Of a stretch of DNA of 32,979 bases, positions 25,060-32,979 are shown one piece after another; the stretch's first letter is position 1, and the number at the start of each line of letters is the position of its first letter. Source of the stretch: an uncultured Xenococcaceae cyanobacterium (lineage in GTDB: Bacteria; Cyanobacteriota; Cyanobacteriia; Cyanobacteriales; Xenococcaceae); assembly GCA_937996665.1 (NCBI GenBank), contig CALKUU010000001.1, positions 1 through 32,979 on the forward strand, read 5' to 3'. Made by a program: the position numbers and the translations under genes. Under the pieces are notes generated by a model, which saw nothing but the letters and a program-made list of their open reading frames with translations, did not search any database and was not told the DNA's origin.

Positions 25060-25773
25060 CTAGTTATCTTCAGTTCTTTTAACAAATAATTTCCAAATTG
25101 AAATTAAGCCAACACTGGCAAGCAAAATCCCAATTAACAGAGGTAGAATTATGGGCAAATTAGGTTTTATTTCCTTCTTTGTACTAAACTTTTTGGAATT
25201 AGATTGGGCTATTTTATCTGAAAGGTTGGTCGAAACTGGCTTAGTTACTTGATCTGATTCTGAAGTAACTTCCTTTAATTCTTTAGATCTAGACAAGCCC
25301 GAACTAACCGTTACAGGATAACTCACCTGAAATGGAGTGAATTCACCTGTTTCTTTAGGTTTTCCAGTTAATTCTAGTTGGTAAATTCCTGGTTTAGGAA
25401 AAATTAGGTTTGCCCCAGGAATATTTTGATACTTTTCAGGAGATAGAGAAATTAAAGTAGGAGCGAGTAAAGGTTTGTCTGGGGAATTGCGATCTGATTC
25501 AAGATAAACTTTTAATTCACAATCACATTCAGCCAAAGGAATCAAGCCTCCTCCTTTCCTTGTTAAAGCAAACCAAGCTTGACTTTCTTGTCCCATTTGA
25601 GGGCTATGATCTGGCTCAATATGAAAAGTCACACCAACATCGACATTGGTTTTAACATTGTGTGCCAAGACAAAATTAGATCCTGAAACAGAACCCAAAA
25701 TTATTGTCGATATAGTTGATATAGCAAGAGAGTGGAGAGAAGAGATCTGATTGTTACGAATTTGGCGTTTCAT
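25060..25773 (-). CDS. Secreted, C-terminally membrane-anchored protein of unknown function
   Basis: A 237-aa protein that I do not recognise. A hydrophobic N-terminus ending near residue 37 (...FVLA-HNV) looks like a signal peptide; a second hydrophobic segment at about 206-229 followed by KRTE looks like a C-terminal membrane anchor, with a Ser/Lys/Thr-rich stalk before it. The outside part has His/Met-containing 'HIEPDHSPQMGQES' (51-64) and a CDC motif in 'AECDCELKVYLES', both possible metal ligands, and a beta-rich 'KPGIYQLELTGKP' like YtkA/FixH-type periplasmic domains. It is divergent from the TauE/SafE fusion gene with 73 bp between, so shared control and a joint role in metal handling is an inference. 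Confidence 0.65.
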   Translation of the reverse strand: MKRQIRNNQISSLHSLAISTISTIILGSVSGSNFVLAHNVKTNVDVGVTFHIEPDHSPQMGQESQAWFALTRKGGGLIPLAECDCELKVYLESDRNSPDKPLLAPTLISLSPEKYQNIPGANLIFPKPGIYQLELTGKPKETGEFTPFQVSYPVTVSSGLSRSKELKEVTSESDQVTKPVSTNLSDKIAQSNSKKFSTKKEIKPNLPIILPLLIGILLASVGLISIWKLFVKRTEDN

Positions 25774-25846
25774 TTTTATGTGATGATGGATAGTAAGCGG
25801 TAATTCGCTGGCTAATATTTACTTTGAGCGCCGAATATATTCTTTA

Positions 25847-27043
25847 ATGTCCGCAGCCTTAATGTCTACAGCTTTAGATTTATTCCTTATTAGTACTTTA
25901 GGGCTTTTTGGTAGCTTTGGTCATTGTGCGGGAATGTGTGGTCCGTTATCTGTTTCGTTCGCCTTGTCGCAACAATCACAACAGCAACCTAATCAATTAA
26001 GTAGTTTTGGTTTTCATTTTTTACTTAACTTGGGCAGAATTGTTAGTTATGGCTTAGTTGGTATAGTTTTAGGAAGCTTAGGATCGCTATTTTTCACTAC
26101 TTGGTTAAGACAAGGCATGGCGATCGCTACTGGGCTACTATTGATTTGGTTGGGGCTGTCTCGGATTCTTGCCCAAAAGTCACTACAAATACCGATCTTG
26201 GTTTCTTTTCAAGTAAAGCTTCACCAGGTAGTGGGTCGAGCAATGAATAAAGTTGCCGACACGAAAACTTGGCTAACTCCCTTAATTTTGGGTTTTTTTT
26301 GGGGTCTAATTCCTTGTGGATTTCTCTATATTGCTCAGATTAAAGCGGTAGAAACAGGAAACATCTGGCAAGCATTCTTAACCATGTTGGCTTTTGGTCT
26401 CGGGACAACTCCAGTAATGATAATTTTGGGAATCTCGGCTGCGAGGTTTAGTGCAGATCGCCAGACTCAACTTTATCAATTAGGAGGCTGGATCACTTTA
26501 GTCATCGGAATCCTGACATTACTGCGTACCCAAGCGATGATCGATCACACGGGTCACGGCGCTTTGATTTTACTGATTTTGGCATTGATTGCTAAACCAG
26601 TTAGTCGTTGGTGGGCAGGCTTGTTAAAGTTTAGAAGATTAATCGGGGTTGGAGCCTATATTTTGGCAGTTGCCCATACCTTCCATATGATGGATCATTC
26701 CTTGAATTGGAATCTGCAAGTGGTGTCTTTTATGTTGCCCCATCACCAAAGAGGTTTATTACTAGGAATTATCGCTCTAATCTTAATGACTCCTGCGGCA
26801 TTAACTAGTAGCGATCGCTGGCAGCAAATTTTAGGCTCCTCTTGGCGCAAAGTTCATTTACTCACAGTTCCTGCTCTAATCTTGGTGGCAATTCATACTA
26901 TTTTTTTAGGTTCTCATTATCTAGGAGAATTAGATTTCACTTGGCATAACCAAGCAAGAGCGATCGCGATCTCTTTAGTAACTTGTAGTGTTTTGTTTTT
27001 ACGTTGGCTGGTCAAGCCGCTTGCCAACAAAAGCTTACCGTAA
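25847..27043 (+). CDS. TauE/SafE (UreH_2-like) protein fused to ferric-reductase-like membrane domain
   Basis: A 398-aa membrane protein with two parts. The first (about 8-225) has six hydrophobic segments and the motif 'GSFGHCAGMCGP' (22-33), typical of the UreH_2/TauE-SafE-like group often found with copper or cytochrome oxidase assembly genes. 'FFWGLIPCGFLYIAQ' (152-166) repeats a Pro-Cys motif. The second part (about 235-385) has five helices with paired His in 'VAHTFHMMDH' and in 'KVHLLTVPALILVAIHT', resembling heme-binding ferric reductase/MsrQ-like membrane domains. Fusion of the two would allow electron transfer next to metal transport, but this is an inference. It shares a 73-bp divergent promoter with the CDC protein. 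A start at 25847 or the next ATG (25862) is possible. Confidence 0.75.
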   Translation: MSAALMSTALDLFLISTLGLFGSFGHCAGMCGPLSVSFALSQQSQQQPNQLSSFGFHFLLNLGRIVSYGLVGIVLGSLGSLFFTTWLRQGMAIATGLLLIWLGLSRILAQKSLQIPILVSFQVKLHQVVGRAMNKVADTKTWLTPLILGFFWGLIPCGFLYIAQIKAVETGNIWQAFLTMLAFGLGTTPVMIILGISAARFSADRQTQLYQLGGWITLVIGILTLLRTQAMIDHTGHGALILLILALIAKPVSRWWAGLLKFRRLIGVGAYILAVAHTFHMMDHSLNWNLQVVSFMLPHHQRGLLLGIIALILMTPAALTSSDRWQQILGSSWRKVHLLTVPALILVAIHTIFLGSHYLGELDFTWHNQARAIAISLVTCSVLFLRWLVKPLANKSLP

Positions 27044-27188
27044 ACCTAGATGATCGTTATACCAGTAATTATCTAAACAATTAATCTTGATTTTCGGGTA
27101 ATAATTCTCAAAATTTTCCACTATAATGACTCGTCTGGAGATTTTTGTCTGCGGATTTTAGGTTGTAAGGTTTTGGATTGTAATTGCC

Positions 27189-28955
27189 ATGAATCAGATT
27201 TTCAGAACAACTCTAATTAATGCGATCGCTTTAGGTGGAATCGCTGTACCTGGTTTAGTCGCACAGGCAGAACAACCATTATCAATTGTTTACCCACCCA
27301 AAGATCATCAAACTAACGCTGAGCAAATCTTTTTAATTGGAACAGCTCCAGGCTCAGGAGATGTTTTGGTTAATGGCAAAAAAATTAAACGCAGCCCCCA
27401 AGGACACTTTGCCCCAAGTTTCCCTTTGCAGATAGGGGAGAATAAATTTCAACTCCAGCACAAACAACAGAAATTAGAAGTTATAGTTACTAGGCTTAGT
27501 AATGAGCCAGAACTACTAACCAAGGCAACTTTTGCTCCAAACTCATTAATTCCTGCAACCGATATTACCAAACAACCAGGAGAGTCAATTTGTTTTAGTG
27601 CGATCGCCCCACCCGAAGCAAAGGTATCGGTTAACTTTGGCGGCAGGTTTATTCCACTTTTACCTCAAAGTGAATCGGTAACGTTACCCCCCAACTCTGG
27701 GGTATTAGTTAATGACAACGCCCCTGATCTGACTACAATAAACGGACAATATCAAGGTTGTACGCAGTTTGATCGGGCTGGCAACTTTGGCAAGCCAGAG
27801 TTTGAGGTCAACTTAAAAGGCGATCGCTTCAGCCAGAAGGGAGATGGAGCAATTACGATCGCTAAAGCCCAAGATTTAGAAGTAATTGAAGTCACTGCCG
27901 ATAATGGCGTTGCCCGCACGGGTGCATCGACTAATTATTCACGTCTAACCCCACTCCCCAAAGGGACAAGAGCCAGAGTTACAGGCAAAGAAGGAGCCTG
28001 GCTACGCCTAGATTACGGAGCTTGGATTAAAGCAGAGGAAACCAAAACTATCCCCGCCAATAGTCCTACCCAATCTTTGATTCGCAGCATCACTTCTCGC
28101 CAAGTAGCCAATACCACCGAAATTATTTTTCCCTTACAGGTTCCTGTCCCTGTCAGTGTTAATCAGGCTGATGATAGTTTCACCCTAACTTTGCACAATA
28201 CCACTGCTCAAACCGATACGATTCGCTTAGATGATGACCCTTTAATTAAGCGACTTGATTGGCAACAGACAAAAGAGAACGAAATTGCTTACACCTTCCA
28301 ACTAAAAACAGATCAACAATGGGGTTACGACTTGCGTTATGAAGGCACAAGTTTGGTCTTAGCACTAAGACATCCACCTAAAGTAAGCAACAATAAACAG
28401 TTACCATTATCGGGAATGAAAATTTTGCTCGATCCTGGTCATGGTGGTGAGGAAGATGGTGCGAAAGGATCAACCGGATATCCTGAAAAAACGATTAATC
28501 TGTTGATCTCTAAGCAGCTAGAACAGGAATTAAGCAAACTAGGGGCAACGGTTTTGCTAACCAGAACCAAAGATGTCGATCTGGGACTAAAAGAACGGAT
28601 GGAAATTATTCAAGAACTCAAGCCTGATCTAGCGTTCTCGATTCACTATAATGCTTTGCCTGACAATGGAGATGCCGAGAATACCCAGGGAATTAGCACC
28701 TTTTGGTATCATCCCCAAGCCCACGATCTTGCAATCTCAATGCACGACCATTTGGTAAGGAGCTTAAATCGCCCTTCCTACGGAGTGTTTTGGAATAATT
28801 TGGCTCTAAGCCGTCCTCAGATTGCGCCAACTATCTTGTTGGAGTTGGGTTTTATGATTAATCCTTGGGAGTTTGAATGGATTACGAATCAGAAAGAACA
28901 AGAGAAGTTAGTTAAAGCGATCGCCCAGGGAATTGTTAACTGGGTTAACAAATAA
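27189..28955 (+). CDS. N-acetylmuramoyl-L-alanine amidase (AmiC-like)
   Basis: A 588-aa exported amidase that cuts the bond between muramic acid and the stem peptide. A signal peptide spans about 1-27 (cleavage near AQA-EQ). Next come beta-rich domains, with 'IVYPPKDHQTNAEQIFLIGTAPG' at about 34-56 and an SH3b-like segment around 233-290 (NGVARTGASTNYSRLTPLPKG). The C-terminal Amidase_3 domain (about 408-586) has the zinc ligands H418 (DPGHGG), E433 (PEKTIN) and H486 (SIHYNA) and the catalytic E552 (LELGF). All key residues are present, so it should be active. It is single-gene, and its role in cell division or septum splitting is known for the family, not shown here. Together with the LysM/M23 protein and the GH24 lysozyme it makes three wall-lytic proteins in the window. 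Confidence 0.92.
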   Translation: MNQIFRTTLINAIALGGIAVPGLVAQAEQPLSIVYPPKDHQTNAEQIFLIGTAPGSGDVLVNGKKIKRSPQGHFAPSFPLQIGENKFQLQHKQQKLEVIVTRLSNEPELLTKATFAPNSLIPATDITKQPGESICFSAIAPPEAKVSVNFGGRFIPLLPQSESVTLPPNSGVLVNDNAPDLTTINGQYQGCTQFDRAGNFGKPEFEVNLKGDRFSQKGDGAITIAKAQDLEVIEVTADNGVARTGASTNYSRLTPLPKGTRARVTGKEGAWLRLDYGAWIKAEETKTIPANSPTQSLIRSITSRQVANTTEIIFPLQVPVPVSVNQADDSFTLTLHNTTAQTDTIRLDDDPLIKRLDWQQTKENEIAYTFQLKTDQQWGYDLRYEGTSLVLALRHPPKVSNNKQLPLSGMKILLDPGHGGEEDGAKGSTGYPEKTINLLISKQLEQELSKLGATVLLTRTKDVDLGLKERMEIIQELKPDLAFSIHYNALPDNGDAENTQGISTFWYHPQAHDLAISMHDHLVRSLNRPSYGVFWNNLALSRPQIAPTILLELGFMINPWEFEWITNQKEQEKLVKAIAQGIVNWVNK

Positions 28956-29013
28956 AACAGTCAGATAAATTGCTTATATAACCCATATCTAGACTTTTTA
29001 TAATTGCACTTTT

Positions 29014-29718
29014 TCACACTTTTAGATTTCTATAAGCATCAATCAAATCAACAGCATTATTTGACTTTTCACTGATATCCATCCTGCACAAATATTCCAT
29101 GAAAACTTTACACCAGCCAGGATAAGCGGTTGTATCTCCTGGTATGTATTGCCATTCATCATGCGAACTAGGATCGTCATTACACCATCTAATAAATGCA
29201 AGTAACTGTCGGTCTAATTCTTCATCTAACTGAGGATAAAAAATTCTAACTCGATCTATAAATTCCTTGGTCATTCCTAAAGTTCCATAGCAATCTATTC
29301 CTGTTAGAGTAGCCCATAATCCTTGAGGCGAGTACATTAAAACCTCATAACGAAAGTGCTTTATTCTTTTTTCTCGAATTATAAGCATATAAAGTTCTTC
29401 GTTAAGTAACTCTTGAATAGGAAATTTAAAATAGATAGGAGTGTTAGGCTCAACATTACAGCTAGCAAATGATAGATAAAGAAAATTATCTCCCATATCT
29501 AAAGAAGCATTAACTATGGCATTTTGTAGTTCTATTGGTTCAATATTGTAGTAAGAACCCGAACCATAAGGGCAGTTGTTGAAAATTACTTTGAGATAAT
29601 CAAATTTTTGAGAAACAGACCCATATACATACTTTCCTACTGGAATCTGTTTTATTAATCCTTGATCAAGAATTGGAGCAACTACTGAGTTCAATTCTTC
29701 TGAAGAAACTATTTCCAT
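29014..29718 (-). CDS. Hypothetical protein, unrecognised
   Basis: A 234-aa protein without a family I can name. It has no signal peptide or membrane helix. The composition is normal for a soluble protein, with Tyr- and Cys-containing segments ('NCPYGSGSYYNIEPIE' near 48-63, 'ASCNVEPN' near 85-92) and a Trp-rich C-terminal half ('FIRWCNDDPSSHDEWQYIPG' near 170-189). It is AT-rich like its surroundings, and lies alone between the amidase and the ExbD gene. The well-formed length (no short frames or frameshifts) suggests a real gene. Its taxonomic spread cannot be judged from sequence alone. Confidence 0.65.
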   Translation of the reverse strand: MEIVSSEELNSVVAPILDQGLIKQIPVGKYVYGSVSQKFDYLKVIFNNCPYGSGSYYNIEPIELQNAIVNASLDMGDNFLYLSFASCNVEPNTPIYFKFPIQELLNEELYMLIIREKRIKHFRYEVLMYSPQGLWATLTGIDCYGTLGMTKEFIDRVRIFYPQLDEELDRQLLAFIRWCNDDPSSHDEWQYIPGDTTAYPGWCKVFMEYLCRMDISEKSNNAVDLIDAYRNLKV

Positions 29719-30062
29719 AATTTATAATTCTCAACTCAACCTAATTCACAAGATCAAAGCACTATTAGAAAACTTGAGACTAGACTTCTTATCTCATTTT
29801 TAATAAGCCTGAGATCCCCCAAAAACTTTAACAACAGCCCTTAAAATAGACCCAGAAGTAACTACAATCGTAGCAAAAATTTTTTCTTGTTCATTAAGCT
29901 AATTGCATAGGCAATTCTCTTTGATATCCCTTCATATTAAAGATACCAAATCATTTTTAGATAAAGTTAAAACCCTATCTATTCAGGCATTATTACCCGA
30001 TAGATAAGGTTTGCAACGATATTCTTAAATGAGGAAATGACCTTTTGGTCAAGAATAAAATC
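29719..30062. other. Intergenic region, 344 bp
   Basis: AT-rich space between the hypothetical gene start and the ExbD gene end. It holds the probable exbD terminator at 29965-30011, a small TGACC/GGTCA hairpin at 30038-30051, and presumably the promoter of the hypothetical gene. No gene was seen. Confidence 0.5.
29965..30011 (-). terminator. Probable terminator of the exbB-exbD transcript
   Basis: On the minus strand AACCTTATCTAT pairs with ATAGATAGGGTT (12 bp, one G-U) around a 17-nt loop, then TTTTAACTTT follows. It lies 52 bp past the ExbD stop. The interrupted T-run and the long loop lower confidence. Confidence 0.6.
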
Positions 30063-30647
30063 CTAGGGCTTTGGTATTGCTTGAGGAGGAACACCAGGAA
30101 TACCAGGACTAACAGGAACTCCAGGAATGGTAGGAATAGTTGAGGGGTCATCGGAAATAGCGGGGACTGTTGCCAAAGCAACGCGATCGCCCCCAGACTC
30201 CCTTAAAATATCTAAAACTTCCACAACTTCTCGATAGGTAGAATTTTTGGCAGCATAAAGCACCATTAGACCTTCAGGATTATTTTTTTTATAATCTTGC
30301 AAATAGGAAGTTAAAACCGTCCGCGAAACAAGCTGCTTCTCAACATAGAGCTGACCAATGTCATCGATCGTGACAATTAGCATATCTCGTAATTGAGGAG
30401 TTCCAGTTCTTGCTTGCGGCAAATTAAGACTAATTGCTTGCTGGCGAGTAAAGTTAACAGCAGCCAACAGAAAGAAAGTGAGAATACAAAAAATAACATC
30501 AATCAGCGGCAACAACTCGATCTTTAGCTCACCACTACCAGACTCATCTTGCCATAGCGAGAATTTACGAACAGGCGCAGCGGAGCCACGATACTTACTT
30601 TGCTTAATCTTCTTTTCAATGGCTTCTTTTCGGAGATCGTCACTCAT
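30063..30647 (-). CDS. exbD: ExbD/TolR family biopolymer transport protein
   Basis: A 194-aa inner-membrane protein of the ExbB-ExbD/TolQ-TolR type, which uses the proton gradient to energise TonB-like or Tol-like outer-membrane work. A single membrane helix at about 43-66 contains the conserved D50 (LLPLIDVIFCILTFF), the proton-binding residue of the family. A periplasmic domain follows (about 67-165, with 'VEVLDILRESGGDRVALAT'). The C-terminal 27 residues are Pro/Gly-rich with repeated PG(V/I)P (TIPGVPVSPGIPGVPP), which is longer and more proline-rich than I expect. It is 122 bp downstream of the ExbB gene on the same strand, so the pair is probably one transcript. No tonB or receptor gene is nearby, so the partner and substrate are unknown. 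Confidence 0.9.
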   Translation of the reverse strand: MSDDLRKEAIEKKIKQSKYRGSAAPVRKFSLWQDESGSGELKIELLPLIDVIFCILTFFLLAAVNFTRQQAISLNLPQARTGTPQLRDMLIVTIDDIGQLYVEKQLVSRTVLTSYLQDYKKNNPEGLMVLYAAKNSTYREVVEVLDILRESGGDRVALATVPAISDDPSTIPTIPGVPVSPGIPGVPPQAIPKP

Positions 30648-30769
30648 TCAATTTCCTCAATCAATATCTAATTCCTAAAATAAGCACTAGCCTAGATTCG
30701 CAAACCCAGTTACTACAATAAATTAAACAACAGCAAAACTTTTAAAGTTAGACTAGTCGCGATCGCAGA

Positions 30770-31504
30770 TCAAACAACTTCTTCTTCCTGATCTTGAGAT
30801 AGCTGATTTTCATGCTCTTGAGATAGCTGATTAAAGCTAAAACCTTCACCTTCATTGTAGACACCAACTTCCAGCTCTTGGTCTTCAAACCATTTTTGAC
30901 GATAAAGAACTTCTAACTGGCTACCAGTTTTACGAAATAATCTGACCCGATTTGACCAAAGAGCCTGAAAGAAACGATAAAAAGATAAACTAAAAATTGC
31001 TACGACCAAACCAACTGCTGTAGAGATAAGTGATTCACCAATACCTAGAGTAACTCCAGAAGTTGAGGCAGAACCAAGATCGTTAATTCTAATCGAGCTA
31101 AGAGACTTAATCAGACCCCAGACAGTACCAAATAATCCCAACAATGGCGACAAAGCGACGATCGCTTCTAAAAGCTTTTCTCCCTTCCGCATTTTTGCTA
31201 GCTCATCATCTGCTGCGGCTTCAAGGGCAAGATGGAAAACTTCTGGCTCAGGATTATCTAGTTGCAATGGCGAAGCGACAAACCTAGCTAATGGGTGCTT
31301 TTTGTATCCTTGAGCAATTTTAGCGACCAACTGCCAATTCTCGTTGGCTGCTTTCATTACTCGACGAAGAATTGTTTTTTCTTGCAACAATACCCAAAAC
31401 CAAAACCAAACTCTATCTAAGATAGTGGCAATAGCAAGTACGGATAGGAGCAATAGAGGCCAGACAGAGATACCGCCTTTAGAGATAAGTTCAGCAAAAC
31501 TCAC
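30770..31504 (-). CDS. exbB: ExbB/TolQ/MotA family proton-channel protein
   Basis: A 244-aa membrane protein with three hydrophobic segments: about 13-36 near the N-terminus and two around 113-136 and 155-180 that form the proton channel with ExbD. The '[17 protein letters not shown]' segment (118-134) and '[20 protein letters not shown]' (about 154-173) are family hallmarks. The C-terminus is highly acidic with a duplicated 'NQLSQ(E/D)' unit ([18 protein letters not shown]), encoded by a tandem DNA repeat at about 30792-30835. First gene of the exbB-exbD pair. The family powers iron-siderophore or other TonB uptake, or Tol-type envelope work; which one is not shown here. Confidence 0.92.
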   Translation of the reverse strand: MSFAELISKGGISVWPLLLLSVLAIATILDRVWFWFWVLLQEKTILRRVMKAANENWQLVAKIAQGYKKHPLARFVASPLQLDNPEPEVFHLALEAAADDELAKMRKGEKLLEAIVALSPLLGLFGTVWGLIKSLSSIRINDLGSASTSGVTLGIGESLISTAVGLVVAIFSLSFYRFFQALWSNRVRLFRKTGSQLEVLYRQKWFEDQELEVGVYNEGEGFSFNQLSQEHENQLSQDQEEEVV

Positions 31505-31652
31505 AGTACCAAATTTCCTCCCGTAATTATCCTAAATTTAGACACTTCTGTTCCTCAATTGATCTATATTATCAGAATTATTAGACTCACCACTGTATAT
31601 CATGACAAACCAAAGATGTCGACAGATACTTAGACTTTGATTACCGCGAATG

Positions 31653-32855
31653 CTACTGCCTAAGCCAATCCAGGTGTTGAACTAACAGTTTACGCAGATC
31701 ATAACTCTCAACAATTGTCTCTCTCGCTCTACGACGAATTGCATCCATTTGTTCGGGATTATCTAAGGCTTCAATCACTCGCTCCGCTATTTGCTGAGTA
31801 TTAAAGAAATCTACTAATAGTCCATTAACTCCATCTTGAATTAGTTCTTGTACCGGAGCAGTCTGCGAAGCAACGATTAGACAACCAGTGGACATTGCTT
31901 CCAACATTGACCAAGACAAAACAAAAGGACGAGTCAGATAAATATGGACAGATGATGCTTGGAGAACCTGAAGATATTCATGATAGGGAAGCAAACCCGT
32001 AAAATGAACTCGCTCCATGTCGAGCGGAAACTTAGCCAGCATCAAGTCTTTATAGGTTTGATCTTTTGGTAAGGACTTGCCATAAGCAACTCGATTGTTT
32101 CCCACAATCACAAAATGAGCTTTTGGTCTTTGTGTTTGGAGCAGGGAAATAGTTTCGATTAGCTGAGGAAAACCACGATAAGGCTCCATACCTCTGGCAA
32201 CATAGGTGATAATTTCCTCTGCTTCAGATAGGTCTAGATTTATTCTGGGTAAAACTAATTTGGCATCTTCGATAGGTTTAAAGTAATCAATATCAACACC
32301 ATCGTGACAGACATTAATTTTGGGTTGAAACTCAATCGGAAATTGCTGTCGTTGCCATTTAGTTGGGGATAAGCCGCGATCGCAACTATATAAATCAATC
32401 AAAATTGGCGCATTTTTGACTCTAATCCTCACCTCGTCATCAGCACTGAGCGGATCGCTAGGATCGAAATCAGCATCAGAACCATGGGCATGGTAAAACC
32501 ACTCAAAATAGCACAACAAAGTACTTTGAGGAAAAACATCCTTCATGAAGAGGGTAGGCCCCCAACCCGAGTGTCCATAAATTATGTCAGGAATAAAATT
32601 TTCAGCCTTCAATTTTAATCCCAAACGATAAACAGCTTGCCCTTCGAGAACTGCATTTTCTAAGGTTCTGACATAGTGATGAGTAGTTGCCGCAGCCGTA
32701 CGCGATTTTTGATAAACAACTTTAGTAACCCCTTCAATCTTTCCTTCCTGACGATTAGTACAATAAACCACCTGATTGCCAGGATCTTTCCCTAGAGCCG
32801 TAGCTACATGTCGAAATTGAGCAGGAAAATTAGGGTGGAGGAATAAAATTTTCAT
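31653..32855 (-). CDS. Family 4 glycosyltransferase
   Basis: A 400-aa GT-B fold glycosyltransferase (GT4). The N-terminal half (MKILFLHPNFPAQFRHVATA, 1-20; 'DIIYGHSGWGPTLF' near 90-103) binds the acceptor; the C-terminal half (from about 205) has the GT4 Glycos_transf_1 region, with 'ITYVARGMEPYRGFPQLIE' and the donor-site signature 'SWSMLEAMSTGCLIVASQTA' near 315-334. 'INVCHDGVDIDYFKP' around 180-194 is the typical inter-domain strand. No membrane segment is seen. It may act in exopolysaccharide or lipopolysaccharide synthesis. Donor and acceptor are unknown. It is the last complete gene, and its promoter region holds a tandem 11-bp repeat. Confidence 0.9.
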   Translation of the reverse strand: MKILFLHPNFPAQFRHVATALGKDPGNQVVYCTNRQEGKIEGVTKVVYQKSRTAAATTHHYVRTLENAVLEGQAVYRLGLKLKAENFIPDIIYGHSGWGPTLFMKDVFPQSTLLCYFEWFYHAHGSDADFDPSDPLSADDEVRIRVKNAPILIDLYSCDRGLSPTKWQRQQFPIEFQPKINVCHDGVDIDYFKPIEDAKLVLPRINLDLSEAEEIITYVARGMEPYRGFPQLIETISLLQTQRPKAHFVIVGNNRVAYGKSLPKDQTYKDLMLAKFPLDMERVHFTGLLPYHEYLQVLQASSVHIYLTRPFVLSWSMLEAMSTGCLIVASQTAPVQELIQDGVNGLLVDFFNTQQIAERVIEALDNPEQMDAIRRRARETIVESYDLRKLLVQHLDWLRQ

Positions 32856-32878
32856 TTAAGATATTCTCGATAAATCAA

Positions 32879-32900
32879 TTTTGCCCAGTTTTTGCCCAGT
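32879..32900 (-). promoter_or_regulatory. Tandem 11-bp repeat upstream of the family 4 glycosyltransferase
   Basis: TTTTGCCCAGT occurs twice back to back (ACTGGGCAAAA on the transcribed strand), 23 bp upstream of the ATG at 32855. The 11-bp period is close to one helical turn, as in response-regulator operators, but it could also be a chance or slippage duplication. Confidence 0.4.
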
Positions 32901-32979
32901 TCAAAGAAGTAAGCAAATACAGATAACTCATTAATAAATTAAAAAATATCGATCAGCAATTATCAATCGGATAAGACTC

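Noticed and set aside
1-32979. CRISPR arrays, tRNA or rRNA genes, insertion sequences, prophage genes
   Set aside because: No regularly spaced repeat array, cloverleaf-like sequence, transposase, integrase or terminal repeat was seen; the GH24 gene is the only phage-like gene and stands alone.

Overview
The window looks like a chromosomal segment of a phycoerythrin-containing cyanobacterium. The evidence is the many HIP1 octamers (GCGATCGC), a phycoerythrin rod-linker and lyase operon of the cpeCDESTR type, a photosynthetic NdhD subunit, a cyanobacterial-type glutamate-cysteine ligase and the glucosylglycerol phosphatase StpA. StpA together with a NhaS3-like Na+/H+ antiporter suggests a salt-tolerant, marine or euryhaline strain. 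The AT-rich spacers and gene set would fit a Pleurocapsales/Chroococcales-like lineage, but that placement is only inference. I saw no rRNA, tRNA, CRISPR array, transposase or integrase.

Layout. 1-128: start of an ABC exporter running off the left edge. 366-2053: gshA and trmL. 2514-7050: LysM/M23 peptidase, sulfotransferase, an orphan SAM methyltransferase and a secreted GH24 lysozyme, three of the four on the + strand. 7133-9158: lysS and a small RRM protein on the minus strand. 9408-15582: mgtE, stpA, nhaS3 and ndhD1, an ion-transport, osmotic-adaptation and bioenergetics block. 15664-18269: a family 2 glycosyltransferase and ispE on the minus strand, separated by a long AT-rich gap.

18270-24946 is the centrepiece. 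A 650-bp leader carrying several repeats and a terminator-like hairpin precedes cpeC, cpeD, cpeE, a small CpcD-domain protein, cpeS, cpeT and cpeR. An unusual fourth Pfam00427 linker follows, with a TTG start and a duplicated coiled-coil tail, and the locus ends at a strong terminator. These genes supply the rod linkers, the bilin-attachment enzymes and the activator for phycoerythrin, but the cpeBA subunit genes are not here, so CpeR must act in trans. Every spacer between the linker genes carries an inverted repeat, which would suit graded expression of neighbouring linkers.

25060-32979: a divergent pair (a membrane-anchored periplasmic protein and a TauE/SafE protein fused to a ferric-reductase-like membrane domain, possibly metal- or heme-related), an N-acetylmuramoyl-L-alanine amidase, an unrecognised 234-aa protein, an ExbD/ExbB energiser pair and a family 4 glycosyltransferase.

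All names come from reading motifs and recalling families; no search was run. Most promising for follow-up are the extra linker with its repeated LNKW tail, the basic-tailed CpcD-like protein, the spacer hairpins and leader terminator of the cpe operon, the TauE/SafE-reductase fusion, and the lysozyme with valine at the usual threonine position.
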